A stretch of DNA of 64,000 nucleotides, from the NCBI RefSeq assembly GCF_964204645.1, contig NC_134028.1, positions 2,232,001 to 2,296,000 of the forward strand. The letters run 5' to 3'. Shown piece by piece: positions 37,652 to 50,600 of the stretch; the first letter of the stretch is position 1, and the number at the start of each line of letters is the position of its first letter. The notes under the pieces were generated by a model, which saw only the letters and a program-made list of their open reading frames with translations, was not told the DNA's origin and did not search any database. The position numbers and the translations under genes were made by a program. This DNA comes from Tubulanus polymorphus (taxonomy: Eukaryota; Nemertea; Palaeonemertea; Tubulaniformes; Tubulanidae).

Positions 37652-40646
37652 ATGGCTCAGGCTACGTCGACTCCTCAGGACCAGAGTTACAATACTCCGA
37701 GTCACAATGCAACGATATCAACCATCGCTTACTCTCACGGCGGCTCGCAGTATGTCGACCCTAAAAAACACGAAATGGCAGTTGCTTACCGAAACGAAAA
37801 ATCAAGAGCGCAAATGAACAGTTTTACCTACGGAGATGGAAGAATTCCGTTTTTCATTGCTATCGGTTGTTTTGGGGTGGGATTTTTAATGTTCGTTATC
37901 GGCGCCACGATTACCGGTTTATACCACACCGGTCGCGTTGTATTAGGTCGAGATGGTTCGTTTATAGGACCTATGATCTTAGTTCTTGGTCTCTTGTTTT
38001 GCGCTCTGGGGGCCTATTTTATCTACAGGGCGCACATCAAGAGCTCGCAAAGCAGAGCTAAAACCAAGGTGGGTATCTAATGATTAACACATCGATTCCT
38101 AAAGGCAAACTACGTAAGTGTGCGCCTGCTCTACTTTTACTTTGCCAAAATAATATATTTCAATGGTATTTTGCTGAAAAAGAATTATTATTTATAAGGC
38201 TACGTTCTCGATCAGGTATGTTATTCTGAACTGATCACGTAAATTTTAGACACGTATTTCAAGTTTTTTTTTATATGCACATATATTGCGCTTGAACATG
38301 ACCCATAAATCTCTCGATTTCAAAAGATCCATTCCAAACACCCTACGAACTATGTGGCCTTGACTGTTATTTACCCAAGTGAAGATAAAAAGTTTCGTTA
38401 GAAATTATTTTTTCTGCGAGGAGCTTAGTCAGTCCTACGTAGCAAATGAACAAAACCATGAATTGGTTTCTAATGCCGAAATGAATCCATTGGATAGAAA
38501 TCAGAAATATTTCATTAAACGAATTTTTTTGTAAAATGCACGCTGAAAAACATATGTGCTAAAATGGATCCTCTATTTTTTTAAGTGTCGTCCTATTTTT
38601 ATAACAATCAAAGAGTTTAAAAACTCTTATGTCACATCAATGAGTAAGGTAAATATATGTTTGGGTCGCGGTTTTGTGTTTCGCAAATCATAGTCAGGGT
38701 CTCAATAACTGTACTGTTTGTACTAAAGAATCTCGTGTCCTTAGTTACGACAATAGCAAAAACAATGTTTTGGCCATCATGCTGGTACGTGGCACAAAAA
38801 ACCATGCTAAAATGTTCTTAACATTTCCTTTCCTTGGCGATTCCCAAGTGTTTTATGTCTATCCGTGTTATCGACAAATCCCCAGCCACTAGCTTTCATC
38901 TGCAAGCTTTAGCGGAGTTAATGCAGTGTCGTTTTAGAGAAAATTGTTCTGCAAATAATGTTTCGGACAGGACGAATTAAGTAATGATGATTAATTCACT
39001 TTATCACAGGGAAACTACTTCAAGATCATATTTGGAATCGTCGTCCGAGCAAATATTGATAACCTGAAATCCTAAGCGAAGGCCGCTCGTAGCATTACAC
39101 GTAGATATTGGGCATGACCTCATGCTGATTAAATATAAACCTGATTTTACATTAAATTAGTATAACACGACACACATTTCGTTCGACGATTAATCAACTT
39201 ATCACTAGGAACTTATCAGTTCAGTATTTAACATGAATGATATCGAATGCGCGATACTCATGGGTGTATATGTATATGGGTGGGTGCTGGTACGGCCATG
39301 CAAGTGTAAATACATACATAACATTTATATATAGAAACTAAGTAATTTTCCGGTTATATATATATATATATACCGGTATCAGAAAACAGGTTTTTATATT
39401 GCGTACGATTTACGAACATTTTGCATATTTATTCGAAGTGGATGCGCGATGTACGTACAGTCAGTCCCCGGCATTTGCTTGGAGTAAATTAGATAACGTT
39501 ATGTCAGGGCAAGCGGTTTAATTTCTTAAGGTTATGTAGATACTTATATAGTATCGATATGCCTGAAATGGTATGCCAAAATTCCAAAACAATGACCGTG
39601 AACTGTTTTGTCTGAGTAAATCCGCTGAGAGAATTCTTGATAACCCGCTGTTATTCAAACCTATTTCGAACATATTTTAGTACATTCCTTTCCACGAAGT
39701 GTTATTTTCTATTAGATATACAGTTCCTATACGTAACTTGTGTGGCTTTTACTGAAAATCATCAACGAAACCGTGTTAAAAAAAGTTTCACATTTTGTTT
39801 TTATTTTAGTTCAAATCAGAAGGTTTCACGACAGTAACCTCATCAAACAGAGCTTTTTCACACGATGAAAGGTAAACCAAATATTCATTCTTCACAATGA
39901 CAATCTATGGATCTAAGGCGGTGCACGGAATGCGTTCACCAGCCCTGGCAGTGGTTGTATCCACAGTGACCTCCGTCGCTCTACGATCCTAGTGGTACAA
40001 CAGACAACAGACCATGTGCCCTAAAAATTCCTTTTTTAGGTCTTCTTTTCCTTCTGTTGAAATTGAGTAGTAAAATGTTCCAGAATGCACTAAATGGCAT
40101 TAAAAATTCCACGATTTTCTAGGGGAGAGCGCCTAGACACCAAATGCCTATTTTCATTAAAAAAATATCACCAGAATGCGACGTGGAGGGCGTTCGATCA
40201 TTAATCATGTGACGTATTTTAATCTTTTTTCCAGCTATAAAACTAAATCTGGTACATATTCCGATAAGGCCGTTTCGACGGTCAATTCAACGTCTTACGC
40301 GAGAGATGCAACGTTTTCGTCGTTAGACTCCAGTCAAGGCTCGATGAACCGTACTCCAGGGGTCGTTAGTCCTGTTAGTTATAACCCGCAAGGGCCTAGA
40401 GGTTACTACTACGACAACTACGCTATGCACGGCTACGCGACGGATCCGAGCGGTGGGCCTCTCAGACGGCCGAAGAGTCACGAGAGTTTAGACAGCCATG
40501 GTCGCGTCATACGAGCCAGTTTGGATGATTTGTACAAACCGGACGAACTAAATTCGGACACTGGCAAACAAGCGGAAACAAATAGTCGCCATTCTTCAAA
40601 TCGAAGTGAAGAATTTAGCGAAATACCTTTAGAAAATACGCAATAA
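37652..40646 (+). CDS. Two-pass transmembrane protein, unrecognised family
   Basis: Exons 37652-38068, 39810-39871 and 40235-40646 join in frame to 296 residues. The chosen start is the first ATG of the frame; the frame is open further upstream but with no other ATG. A hydrophilic N-terminus (1-64) is followed by two hydrophobic segments (about 65-91, IPFFIAIGCFGVGF onward, and 103-126, FIGPMILVLGLLF onward) separated by a short loop. A long Ser/Tyr/Asp-rich tail follows, with possible phosphorylation sites (RRPKSHESLD, RASLDDLY). The layout, two close helices with a GPxxLxLG-type second helix and a long cytoplasmic tail, recalls TMEM200-like proteins, but the match is too weak to name it. 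It is probably a plasma-membrane or endomembrane protein. AATAAA lies at 41535. Confidence 0.8.
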
Positions 40647-41534
40647 TCTTACATTGATATTCTACGTATTTTTCGTATTTCATATATTAATATTCATACA
40701 TACAATTATGTTAAAATGAAGTGAAGGGGAAATTTTTGAATAATTACGAAAATTCCGTGAGCAAAACTATGTCAATTTAAAGATATTGCAGGGTTAATTT
40801 TGAAACAATTGTAACTTGTTCTAGAAGTGCCGCTGTTTGCTGCACAGCAATCAATCTGTACCATATCAGCCATGAATCTGTCAATCCATTGTCCGTCTGA
40901 ATATCTCAGATTAGGGCCGTCATACCCGTATCTGCGCTTATACCTCACATATCTTAAAAACGTATCGCAAATATTCGTCCAGAAAGCGCCACCTACACAT
41001 ATACACTTCTTGTGGTATTTTTCAAAGTTTTTATATATAGCTTTTTATACACGCATTATCTTTGATTGGTTGTTAGTTTTTTGATTAATGTACGGAATGT
41101 TTGATGTTTTTTTACTCGTTTCGTCCATGTCAAATATGTGAACACGATTTGTTTCCGTCAAGTTTCATTGTCAGGAAGCTATGATTTTGTAAATAGTAAA
41201 TCGATAATTATATTTGAATATTCATGATGCAAAACATAGTATATATATTTTATGAATTAATTTAAGATATTTTGCTAATTGAAATTATATACTACTTAAA
41301 TTATTTGAGCCTTTATAATCGGATATTATTCTAATATATATTAATCTGCGGTGATGAATAGTGAGTATACCGGTATATTATGTATTTGTTTTAATTGTTA
41401 TCAGAATATTTAGATATATTATATTGTATATTAAATGATTATAGAAAAATGTATTCATTGGTTCATTCATGAATCTATACTCAAACAATGATAAATGCGA
41501 TATCATTATCATTATCAAATAGTTTGCTTTTTTC

Positions 41535-41540
41535 AATAAA
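41535..41540 (+). terminator. Poly(A) signal of the two-pass membrane protein gene
   Basis: AATAAA about 890 bp after the stop; the interval is AT-rich with no further exon, consistent with a 3' UTR. Confidence 0.4.
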
Positions 41541-41933
41541 ATATGATACGCCATAAATCAGTAAGTTTGTGTTTTTTGTGGACCCAACTTTATCTTTATC
41601 TCTTTTTTATCTTAAGTTAGTTTTAATAGCCAGCTTTTTGTCGTGTCAGTTTAGAAATTGAAGCGCGACTCTGCCTTACCAGTATACTGAGTTGAAGATC
41701 AAGGAAATTGAGATATGGTGAATAAACAATGTATTGATTCTACGGTTTCGTTCCAGCTAATCGTTCCAGATGGCTTGACATCTACTTATTGCCTCCTGTT
41801 ATGTTACAACTAACGGAAATAACACCAGTATCAACGTCGTTTCATCAGTGTTCAGTGTGCATCATATAAACAGAATAGTTCCCTCCCATCGCATAGATAT
41901 ACATAAAATGACACTTAAAATCAGTTTCACATA

Positions 41934-41939
41934 TTTATT
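41934..41939 (-). terminator. Poly(A) signal of the rhodanese/pseudophosphatase gene
   Basis: Minus-strand AATAAA, 115 bp beyond the stop at 42054. Confidence 0.5.
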
Positions 41940-42053
41940 AACGTCAAACACCATATGGAACACCAATGCAAGCTTAGCTTCGGGCAAAAAAAAACTAATG
42001 GTGATTTTTCTAAAAATGCACTACATCTACTGACGCGGTAATAAACAAGAAAA

Positions 42054-45000
42054 CTAACATCCTTCGAGTCTATTATTATCTGTCTTCTTTCCCCAGACCT
42101 GTTTTTCGAACTTTAGCAAACTTTTACAGTACGTATTGCCGAGGTGCAAACAGTTTCTTTTCGATTTCACGAGATCTATCGCATCTTTGAGACTCAATTC
42201 CTGCATGTACATGATCGCAGCTACAACTACTGCCCCGCTATGAGCATTTCCATCCTGGTGACAATGCACCAAACAACAACCACCACGTTTCGCACTTAAA
42301 GCGTCCGATACAAAAAGTACAGTCGAATTAAAGTGATTGAAAGGGAGTTCTGATTCGTCAACTTTTAGATATTCTACACGTCCCGGAAACGCGTTTCCTA
42401 TTTCAGTAGAAATATTAACGGTGTGAGTAATTGACAAATGTTTCAGAACGTCCTCGCTACTAGCGTGTTCATCACTACCGAGATAAAGCTTTCCATCTAA
42501 AATCTCCGATGGATAAGTTATGATCGAACCACCGTCGTCTTGCGACGAGCGACACATAAAGCTAAATTTCGCGCTAAATCGATCAAAGCCTTGATCCAGA
42601 ATAGATGGTTTTAGTGCCCGGGCTCGTAGGGCGTCGACAACCAGAGACAAACGACTATCTGTTAAATCATACGTACGTCCGTTTGCATCGTAAACTATGA
42701 TCAACGAATCATTGAATACAGAAAATTCGATGCCTTCGGAAAAGTCTTCGCTACTTATCGCGGTTTGGACGTGTTTTTTGACGAACGCATCTTCGTCTCG
42801 ACTATCTATAATGATTAACTTTTCATCTTTCGTTGCTTCGACGTCGTTCAATAAGTTGTACAGGTTAGAACAGGATATATAGATCGGTTCGTCTGACAGA
42901 CCATCGCTTACATCATCATCCGGATTATTCCACGGATGAATACGATCTTTAATATCGCCAATCGAAGTCCTGTTTGAAATGCAACTCGCTGAAATTAAGA
43001 AATATCGATGAGTAGTTATCATCAAAAAGACTTTAAAAAGATTGGAACAACATCATCGAGAAATGGAAATGAGACCTTTTCTATCTTTGACGTCGACGTC
43101 ACTTTCGCTACCGTCATCGCCCTGCAATAGAAAAATATTACTGCATCGTTTGTATACCTGATACCATTGCACTATGTAAACAGATTTTTTCCACGCAGTT
43201 TCATACCGAATGATTAGTCTTTGCGTTGTGATGCCTTATCACTTTTACATCTCCAATCCCATTTCTGTTAGAGTGTTCACTATCCCCAGATTCGAGATCT
43301 TCCCAATCGCGTTCTGTTTTCTTCTTGCTTCGTCCAAAAAGTCCTAACTTTCTCTTGTGTTTACTGGACGATTCTCGTTCGTCGTCGCTTTCGTCCAGAT
43401 CATTGCCCTTTTTCTTCGTCTTCTTTTGCTTTCTCTTATCAGAAGCTCCGTCCTTATCTGAACCACAATCAGACTCTGAGTCACTATTTCTACGATTTTC
43501 TTTCTTTTTAGATTTTTGCTTCCCGTCTTTCTTGTCTTTCCTCTTTTTATCTTCATCGCTTTTATCTGCGTCCTTCTTTTTTGACCACTTCGACCTTTTA
43601 CTTACTTTCCTCTTTCGCTCTTCATCTGAACCTGAATCATCGGAACTCCCATCTTTCTCTTCCCTAGACGACCTTACTTTAGACTTTTGGTTTTCCTTAC
43701 CAATATTTTCGTATCCCTTTTTCGACTTCTTTTTTTTATCTTCGTTGCCGTGCGGTTTACGCTCTTTTTTCTCATTAGTTTCCTTCCGTCGTTCTTTTTT
43801 CATTTCGTTAACAGATTCGTCTTCGCTTACACTTTCTGACTTTTTCTTTTTTCCTTTCTTTTGATGATGTTTTTTTTTTGCCTTACCTCTATTGACCTCA
43901 TCGCCGTCGTCGTCATTAGAATAATCATTTGTGTACCTATTCAGATGGATCACTTGTATCTCATCTTCGAAAATGCTACTACTTCTCCCACTCTTTCCCG
44001 ATTTAGACTTGTCCTTCTTTTTCTTGTCTTTCATTTCCTTCTTTGCTTCCTTTTTCTTTGCTTTTCTCTCAGCTTTCTTACTGTCATCTGCCTTATCTTC
44101 GAATTCACTTTCAGATCCTGCTTCAGAATCAGTGGCCTGTTTCTCGTTTTTCTTCGATCTGTATTTCAATCTTCCAAACAACGAATAACCTTTAACACTT
44201 TCTAAATGAGCATCCCTTTTGTCTTTAACAGCGCATTTTTTGGTCTTCGCGTCCAATCTTGTTTCGTCGTCGCTTTTATGAGAAATTGGCTCACTATCAT
44301 CGTCATCAGTGGCGTCATCGTCACCATTATCATCTTCATAATCCTTTACACAGAACAGTAGTCTCGGTTTTCCCATGTCAGCTGTAAAGTTAGCAGTGCT
44401 TTCATCGTTACTCAAATCTTTAACTTCACCTGTATCCGTATCTTCTGCTTCATCCAGAGACGCATTTACAACACCCAACCCCTGCATCATTTCAACGCTA
44501 GGCCGAACGTAACGCTGCGAAAAAAGTGGTCGATCTTTCACGGCTGCTGTTTTGTTCTTCTTCTGCATCAGATAGTTTCTAAACTCTTCATTTGGATTAG
44601 TAAGGTGGCTGAATTCTTCCGGCTCTGACTCGGACCCGTTGCCGTTTTCACCAGCCTGTACCTGTTCTTTCTTTTTACGTCGTTTCCAAAACGGAACCTT
44701 TTTCTTTGCATTAGTTTTAGAAGCATCCTTTGATTCTTTTTCTTTGCTTTTTCTTATTTTACTGTCATCGTCACTTTTCCCACTATTATGGCGACTTATT
44801 CCATTTTTCTTCGAGGAGCATTCGTTGTCACTTTCTTCATCATCTCCATCTTCGTCTTCTTTATTTTTCTTTTTCTTTTTAATTGACCATCTTGATTTTT
44901 TATCCTCGGGTTTATGTTTTGACGATGGTTTCTCATCTTTATCTTTATCATTCTTTCTACTTTTTGACGATCTTTTACTGGATGTCTTATCCTCATTTTC

Positions 45001-46078
45001 ATCATCAGATCCGACGTAACTTTCTTTTCTTCGCAGCAAAGACCATCTTCTTTTCGGGTGCTTTTTATTTTCGTCAGTATCCTCCTGATCGCTGCTATTG
45101 TGTTTCAAGTGTTTAGTGTGTGAATCGCTTTTTGGTCTTTGTTTTCTTGTCTTCTTCTCATTTTTCCGCGGTGAGTCTTCGCCGCTCTCAGTTTTGGCTC
45201 TCGGCTTGACGCCATTTTCGTATGTTTTATTACTCAGTGCTGGACTCAGTTTTTGCGAGCTGATGAATACAGGAGTCGATTCTTGGTCTCCTTGATATGA
45301 CTTTTCACTCTCAATCGTGTCGCTCTCATCATCTGAAGGAATTATTTGTATTTCTTGAATTTCACCGCGCTTATTCCGCCGTCGTAATCCCCGGGATTTC
45401 TTCTGAAAGAGGAACAATTTTCAGAGTAAGTCGATAAGATACACAATATCCGTAAGGTGGCTGTACGAGAGAAATCCTACAATAATTCAGCCAAAGAAGA
45501 AACATATATGAACTTTTTTGGCTGTATTTATTGAGTGGGATTTCTCGCGTGAAAATGAATCATTCAGCTAATTTCTTTACAATCTACACCTTATTCAAGA
45601 TAACCTGCAGCGAACAGTCAAATTCAAATCTATGCGTGTGAACAAGGCATCAATTCTTAAAATCTATATTCAATAACTCAGTTCGTTATTCACCGTGGAA
45701 CCGGTATTTGGTATCGAAGTTGTTAAAAATTGGGGCAACATTCGGTCGTACATTGACACATATGAACAGAATTCTAATTCAAAGTCTATAACAACACGAG
45801 GCGTGGTGTATGTACCGTCATAGAATTCAAATCAAATTGATTTGAGTTCTATGGTACCATATAGGTAATTGAATAATTTAACGGTTACATTATATTTACA
45901 TATCAAAAGCAAAACCGTATAGGAATATTTAGATTAAACTGCAATTTGACATTAGTATACTAACTTCTGTTCCTCGATATGAGATGCGAGGGCTTCCATC
46001 CGAGTGCCCAGCTGCCGTTTCGAAAATTCCTGATTTGGGGAACACTTTCGGAATCGCATTTATATCTGCATCGGCCAT
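42054..46078 (-). CDS. Lys/Glu/Ser-rich protein fused to STYXL1-like rhodanese plus dual-specificity pseudophosphatase
   Basis: Exons 45965-46078, 43207-45402, 43076-43121 and 42054-42988 join in frame to 1096 residues. Residues 1-38 start MADADINAIPKVF. Residues 39-770 are one huge exon of Lys, Glu, Asp and Ser runs (KEKE-type, probably disordered, with several basic clusters like nuclear signals). Residues about 820-935 form a rhodanese fold (YISCSNLYNLL, IIIDSRDEDAF, SLIIVYD) with no catalytic cysteine after VYD. About 950-1090 form a dual-specificity phosphatase fold (LYLGSDEHAS, HTVNIS, CLVHCHQDGNAHSG). Cys1028 is present, but the loop is CHQDGNAHS rather than CX5R, so the phosphate-binding Arg is missing. 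This order of domains is that of STYXL1 (MK-STYX), a catalytically dead regulator of stress granules and mitochondria, which lacks the long N-terminal part. The two introns joining the halves are only 85 and 87 bp, and one donor (GTCTCA) is weak. Confidence 0.75.
45441..45550. mobile_element. Compact relative of the nested-hairpin element
   Basis: Shares acaatatccgt and acgagagaaatcc with the element at 19297-19577 and ends in the complement (gggatttctcg). The centre is shortened to a small stem around ttcagccaaaga and ttttttggctg. It lies in the first intron of the fused gene, just upstream of the large lysine-rich exon. Confidence 0.5.
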
Positions 46079-47632
46079 TTCAGCCCCTCAATTATCACAC
46101 GGCCTATAGTTAAAGTAATAATAGACGAATAAATTTCAGCGATTTAATGTTATTCACACATGAAGTTATACAGTATAACAGGCTACAACGCTAAACGTAC
46201 ATATATGAAAATCAAAATCTCCTTCGCAAAATAAATTGTTTATCTTTTAATCATGACGGTTAGCCAGTTTAGTATGAAGAAAAATCTTTATTTGATAGAC
46301 AAAATCATATTCCATCCCGCAGAAGTAAGTAAATAAGTTGAAATTTGTTTTCCCTTAAGCTAGGTTTCCTAAACTATGCTTCACCTTAAATACAAGAATA
46401 TAAATTCCAGAAATCTCATTTTACACAAGTCCTTAGGTTCTGGCGAATCGTGTGATTTTGACTGCAATACATACCACCGCCTTTTTCGTCTTCAACGACT
46501 TTCTTGGTTGTTTCAACTAACACGTTCGAAGTGTAAGGTATATCATGATTCCAGTTGAAGTTGAATTATGACATATCTTCTTAAGTGCTCATGCGAACAA
46601 CACTTTACAGTGATCTGTTCTTAGATATATACACAAGTTACTGCAGTAAAACATGACTCTCAAATCATACTCGATAAGAACTATTAGAGCTTGATATTAC
46701 ATTTAAAAGAACAGACTACGAAATGTCACCCCAAACCAAACCGGTTCCTGCAAATCACTGTCAAAACGTTGTCCTGCCATTATTGGGCGTTTTGCAGTCA
46801 TATTCTAAAGTCTCATTCTAAAGATAATTGTCTAGTTCTCCTTAAAAACTCGTTATCACTTCGTCGGAATTCATTTGCTGTCGTCGAGGTCTCTGCACAG
46901 CACAGTCGAACTGGGCGAACTGGGTGCTGATTTTGTGCCTAATCCATATGGAAAGAATCCGATGTATGCACGAGCACGGCTCTCTTACAGATTGACCATC
47001 TAAACCTTTATTCTACGTAGTAAATTTTTAGTTTACAATGATAGTAAATCTGTCATAATTCCACTTAATACGAAGTACATTCTGTTCGTATTAGATTATC
47101 CGGCTATATTGTTTCACGTGGTGGGTTGTCGGGCATAAAGGTCAAGAAGCCGTTTAGCGCCAATGAGCTCAGTGTTCTTCGTGCAAATGAACTAGTTGCC
47201 GGAACCACAACAATCAGTCTCGTCTGAATTTTCTCGCACGATTGTATTTCGTTATAAAATATACGTGATTTGTGAATATACAAGTATTAGGTTAACGTAG
47301 AAGAATAATTAGCGATACTTCAGCTCCATTTGTCCAGTCAGATCGCGGTCAACAACACAAATAAACGACTACAACAGAATAGATCGATTGAACCTTTGCC
47401 CGCAAAGGTAAATGATTTTATTATATCCGTATAAAATATACATTAATGAATCTACCGACTTAAAACACTATAAAAACTATAGACACATTATCTTGTTATT
47501 AGCATAATCTAAAAATCAGAGGGTCAAATATCTATACAACTGCAATTCCTTTATCTAACATCTATTTCATGTAAATGCATTTACAGTTGTATTAGTAATT
47601 ACTACTTATAAATAAAGAGTTTAGGAATAAAT
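46079..47632. other. Promoter side of the fused gene and 3' flank of centlein
   Basis: No exon-like sequence is seen. The stretch should hold the 5' UTR and promoter of the minus-strand fused gene and, at its right end, the centlein 3' UTR. A minus-strand AATAAA at 47417-47422 lies about 210 bp beyond the centlein stop. Confidence 0.4.
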
Positions 47633-50600
47633 CTAGATTTTCGTTAAAAGTTGAACTCGTTCATCCATCATTTCCATCATACAATCAACTAGAGGCAGTG
47701 AAAAATCATTCTGAAATTCAAGAAAGTAAATCCACTTAAAAGGAGGTGAACAGATTTCAGCGTGAACGAGAACAAAGTTATACGAAAGGTTTACTTACTT
47801 TGGTTAGAATTCTCTCCCATCGTTTCACCCAGTGTTTATCACGTTTTCGATCTGCTTCTATATCTCCATCAAACTACAACAAAAATGTGACAAATAGACT
47901 TTTTGCCTTACATGTTTATTAGTTACGTGATGATTACTCGGTAAGCTAAATACATGACTGCTAGATAGTTCTTCTATTACTAGTTAATTCAATTATCTCA
48001 TCCAAATAACGTGATTCAAACGAAACGAAATCAACAAACCAATCAATCTTACCACAACTTTTTCATCTTCAACTTCGCTGTCATCATCATCATCATCATC
48101 GTCGTTATTAAGACGAGTTTTCATGAAATCGTCCAGCTCCGACTGACTGATGTTTAATATAGATTTAGCGACTCGTTGAGCCGTTAACATCGATGATTCG
48201 TTCACCGTAGAAACCGGCACCGGTTGTTGTGAAGTGCGACGTTGTAGTCGGAGTTGTTCTCGTTGCGTTTTACGTTGTTCGATCCGTCGTTGTCTAGCCA
48301 ACGTTCTGGCGTGTTGAGTCGCGCTCAATAGCACTTGCGCTAATGACTGTAACGATAATGAGATACGATACGATAACTAAAATGAAAGTAAAACAAAGGA
48401 AGCCTTCGCTCCATTTCTCTTTTACAATACTGCTTAACCCGGATCAACGGTAGAACCTCGTCATAATGAAAGCGTTTCAAACCTAGATTTTCATTCCGAA
48501 TAGGTAAAATCTAATAATGTCCTGACAAAAACACATGAAGAGGTATTTTTGGTCGTACTGGATTCTGTTCCCCTGAAGTCCCACGTATATTACACAGTAA
48601 ACTGGTACCAAGTCCCAGTCTATAGTACCCGGTACACGCACTTACACTTATAAAATGATGATAGTTTTCGTTTTTATCGAGGGCGTTGGCAAGTTTTTCT
48701 TGAGCAGTATCCAATGCGACCTCGCTTTTCTTCGCCAGCGCTCGCAGTTGTTGCTGCGCTGTTTGTTCGATTTCAGACATCATCACTTCCACATCAGCAG
48801 TTCGTGTTTCCGAGTCCTGCAGCAATTTTGCCTAAAATGGTTTCACAGAATCATTCTCATCAGTATCATATCTACATCATAATCTTTAATCATTTCCAAC
48901 ATTTCACAAAATGCTAGAATATACCTTCTTATCACATTCGATCTTAGATTTACGATATAATCCTTCGTATTCACTCCTTTCTTTACTAATCACTGCCAAT
49001 CTCATCTTTAGGGATTCAATCTGTAAAAGATTTCAAAACAATGTTTTCTAGTTTTTCTAACGATAACAAAACACAGTTGTTACAGTAATATTTACAGTGG
49101 TTCGTTGTCGATCGTGAGTTTCCTGAAGCGATTTCAAACGTTTCTCCATATCTTCCTACAACATGTCAAAAATTTAACATATGTAAAAACAGCATTAACA
49201 AACGACTTAAAATCTGTCTCACTGACCACAGGTAGATAACTTCTATACATCTTCAGGGATTTATCATAAACGTCATGTACAGGAAACAGATAGTTTTTCG
49301 TTAACATTGTGGGTTTTTTTATATATACTTCATAATGCAACTAGTCTTAACCGATTCCATCAAAAATAAATAAATTTATAATATTCTTGATCGAAGACTT
49401 AGCCTCACTCAATAGTGACGGGACGATGAATATTTCACCGAGTTGATAACAACTTGACACGAGGAAAACACATTTAAATTACCATTGTTGTGTTATCGGC
49501 ATTCGCATTGTTTTGGGCTATTTTGAACTTCAGTTTTGCGTCTTCGAGCAGAATACGTTTCTGCGAAACATCGCGTTCCAGTCGATTGATCCTGAAAAAA
49601 TAAAATGATTCCACTTCAACAATCTAGAGAGAATATAAACTTTCAAAACTGTCAATATTGCACTAATTCTTACTTTTCTTGAAGAGACCGAATGAGGATT
49701 TCCTTCCCATCCAATTCTTGTTTCAATGATTTATTCTGATTATTGAGTTTGTTAACTTCACTCGCAGATACCTTACAAAGAAAAAGTATGTTAAATCTCA
49801 GTTGTTATTAAGCATCTGTAGTAACAACTGCGCAGAGCTTTTGACTTAAAGACGTAATTTAGCTTGAGCTGAACCGAGTTATCTAGTAGGACTACTAACA
49901 GTCTGTTGGATATGATATATTATATTCTTACACGGAGTCTATTTTCGAGATGTTTCCAGTCTAAATCAGATCGTCTTGTATCTAGCGTGGTCGGTGTAGT
50001 TGAACGACTGTTTGTTTCTAGTATTTGTTGTTCTAGTTGATTATTCTGTTGCTGTAACCGTTCCACGTCTGCTGACAATTTCTATATAGATATAAAACAA
50101 TATTTTCATTATAAATTGTATGTATTTAGTTGTACGAAATAGCTCTCGTCGAGTGACATTTTTACTCACTTGCACTTGTTGTCTGGCAGTCTTTAGGCGT
50201 TGATTGCATGAATCGAGTTCCACCGACAATTTCTCCTGAGAAATTTTCATTTGATTGTTTTCTTTGTTCAGGTTAGACTTCGCTTGACGTAGAACTTGTA
50301 CCTAATTCAGAAAAAGACCTCAATCGATACTGTTTCTTAATTTATTGAAAATACGTATGATTTAAGAGCTGTTTTACCTGTTGATGCAATGAACCGATTC
50401 GCTGTTTAAGAGCCTGCATTTGTTTATTTTTAGAACGTATAGGAGCAGTAGATGATCTGTATTTGATAGTTTCATGCACAGTTATCGGTGATGTAGCCAT
50501 ATCTCGATATCTAATAACTGATTCAATTTACGCACAAATTAATAAAGCTAGTCTTTTAGATAAATCAGTATCGTATTTCATCATGAAACTGTTACTTTTT

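Noticed and set aside
42989-43025. Start of a separate rhodanese/phosphatase gene at the Met-Met before HRYFLIS
   Set aside because: These codons end in ttcttaatttcag, a clear acceptor, so they are read as intron; the exon begins at 42988 and joins upstream exons in phase.
43325-44205. Long plus-strand frames rich in Ser, Phe and Leu
   Set aside because: They are the antisense of the Lys/Glu/Ser-rich exon; repetitive aag/gaa codons read backwards give ctt/ttc frames.
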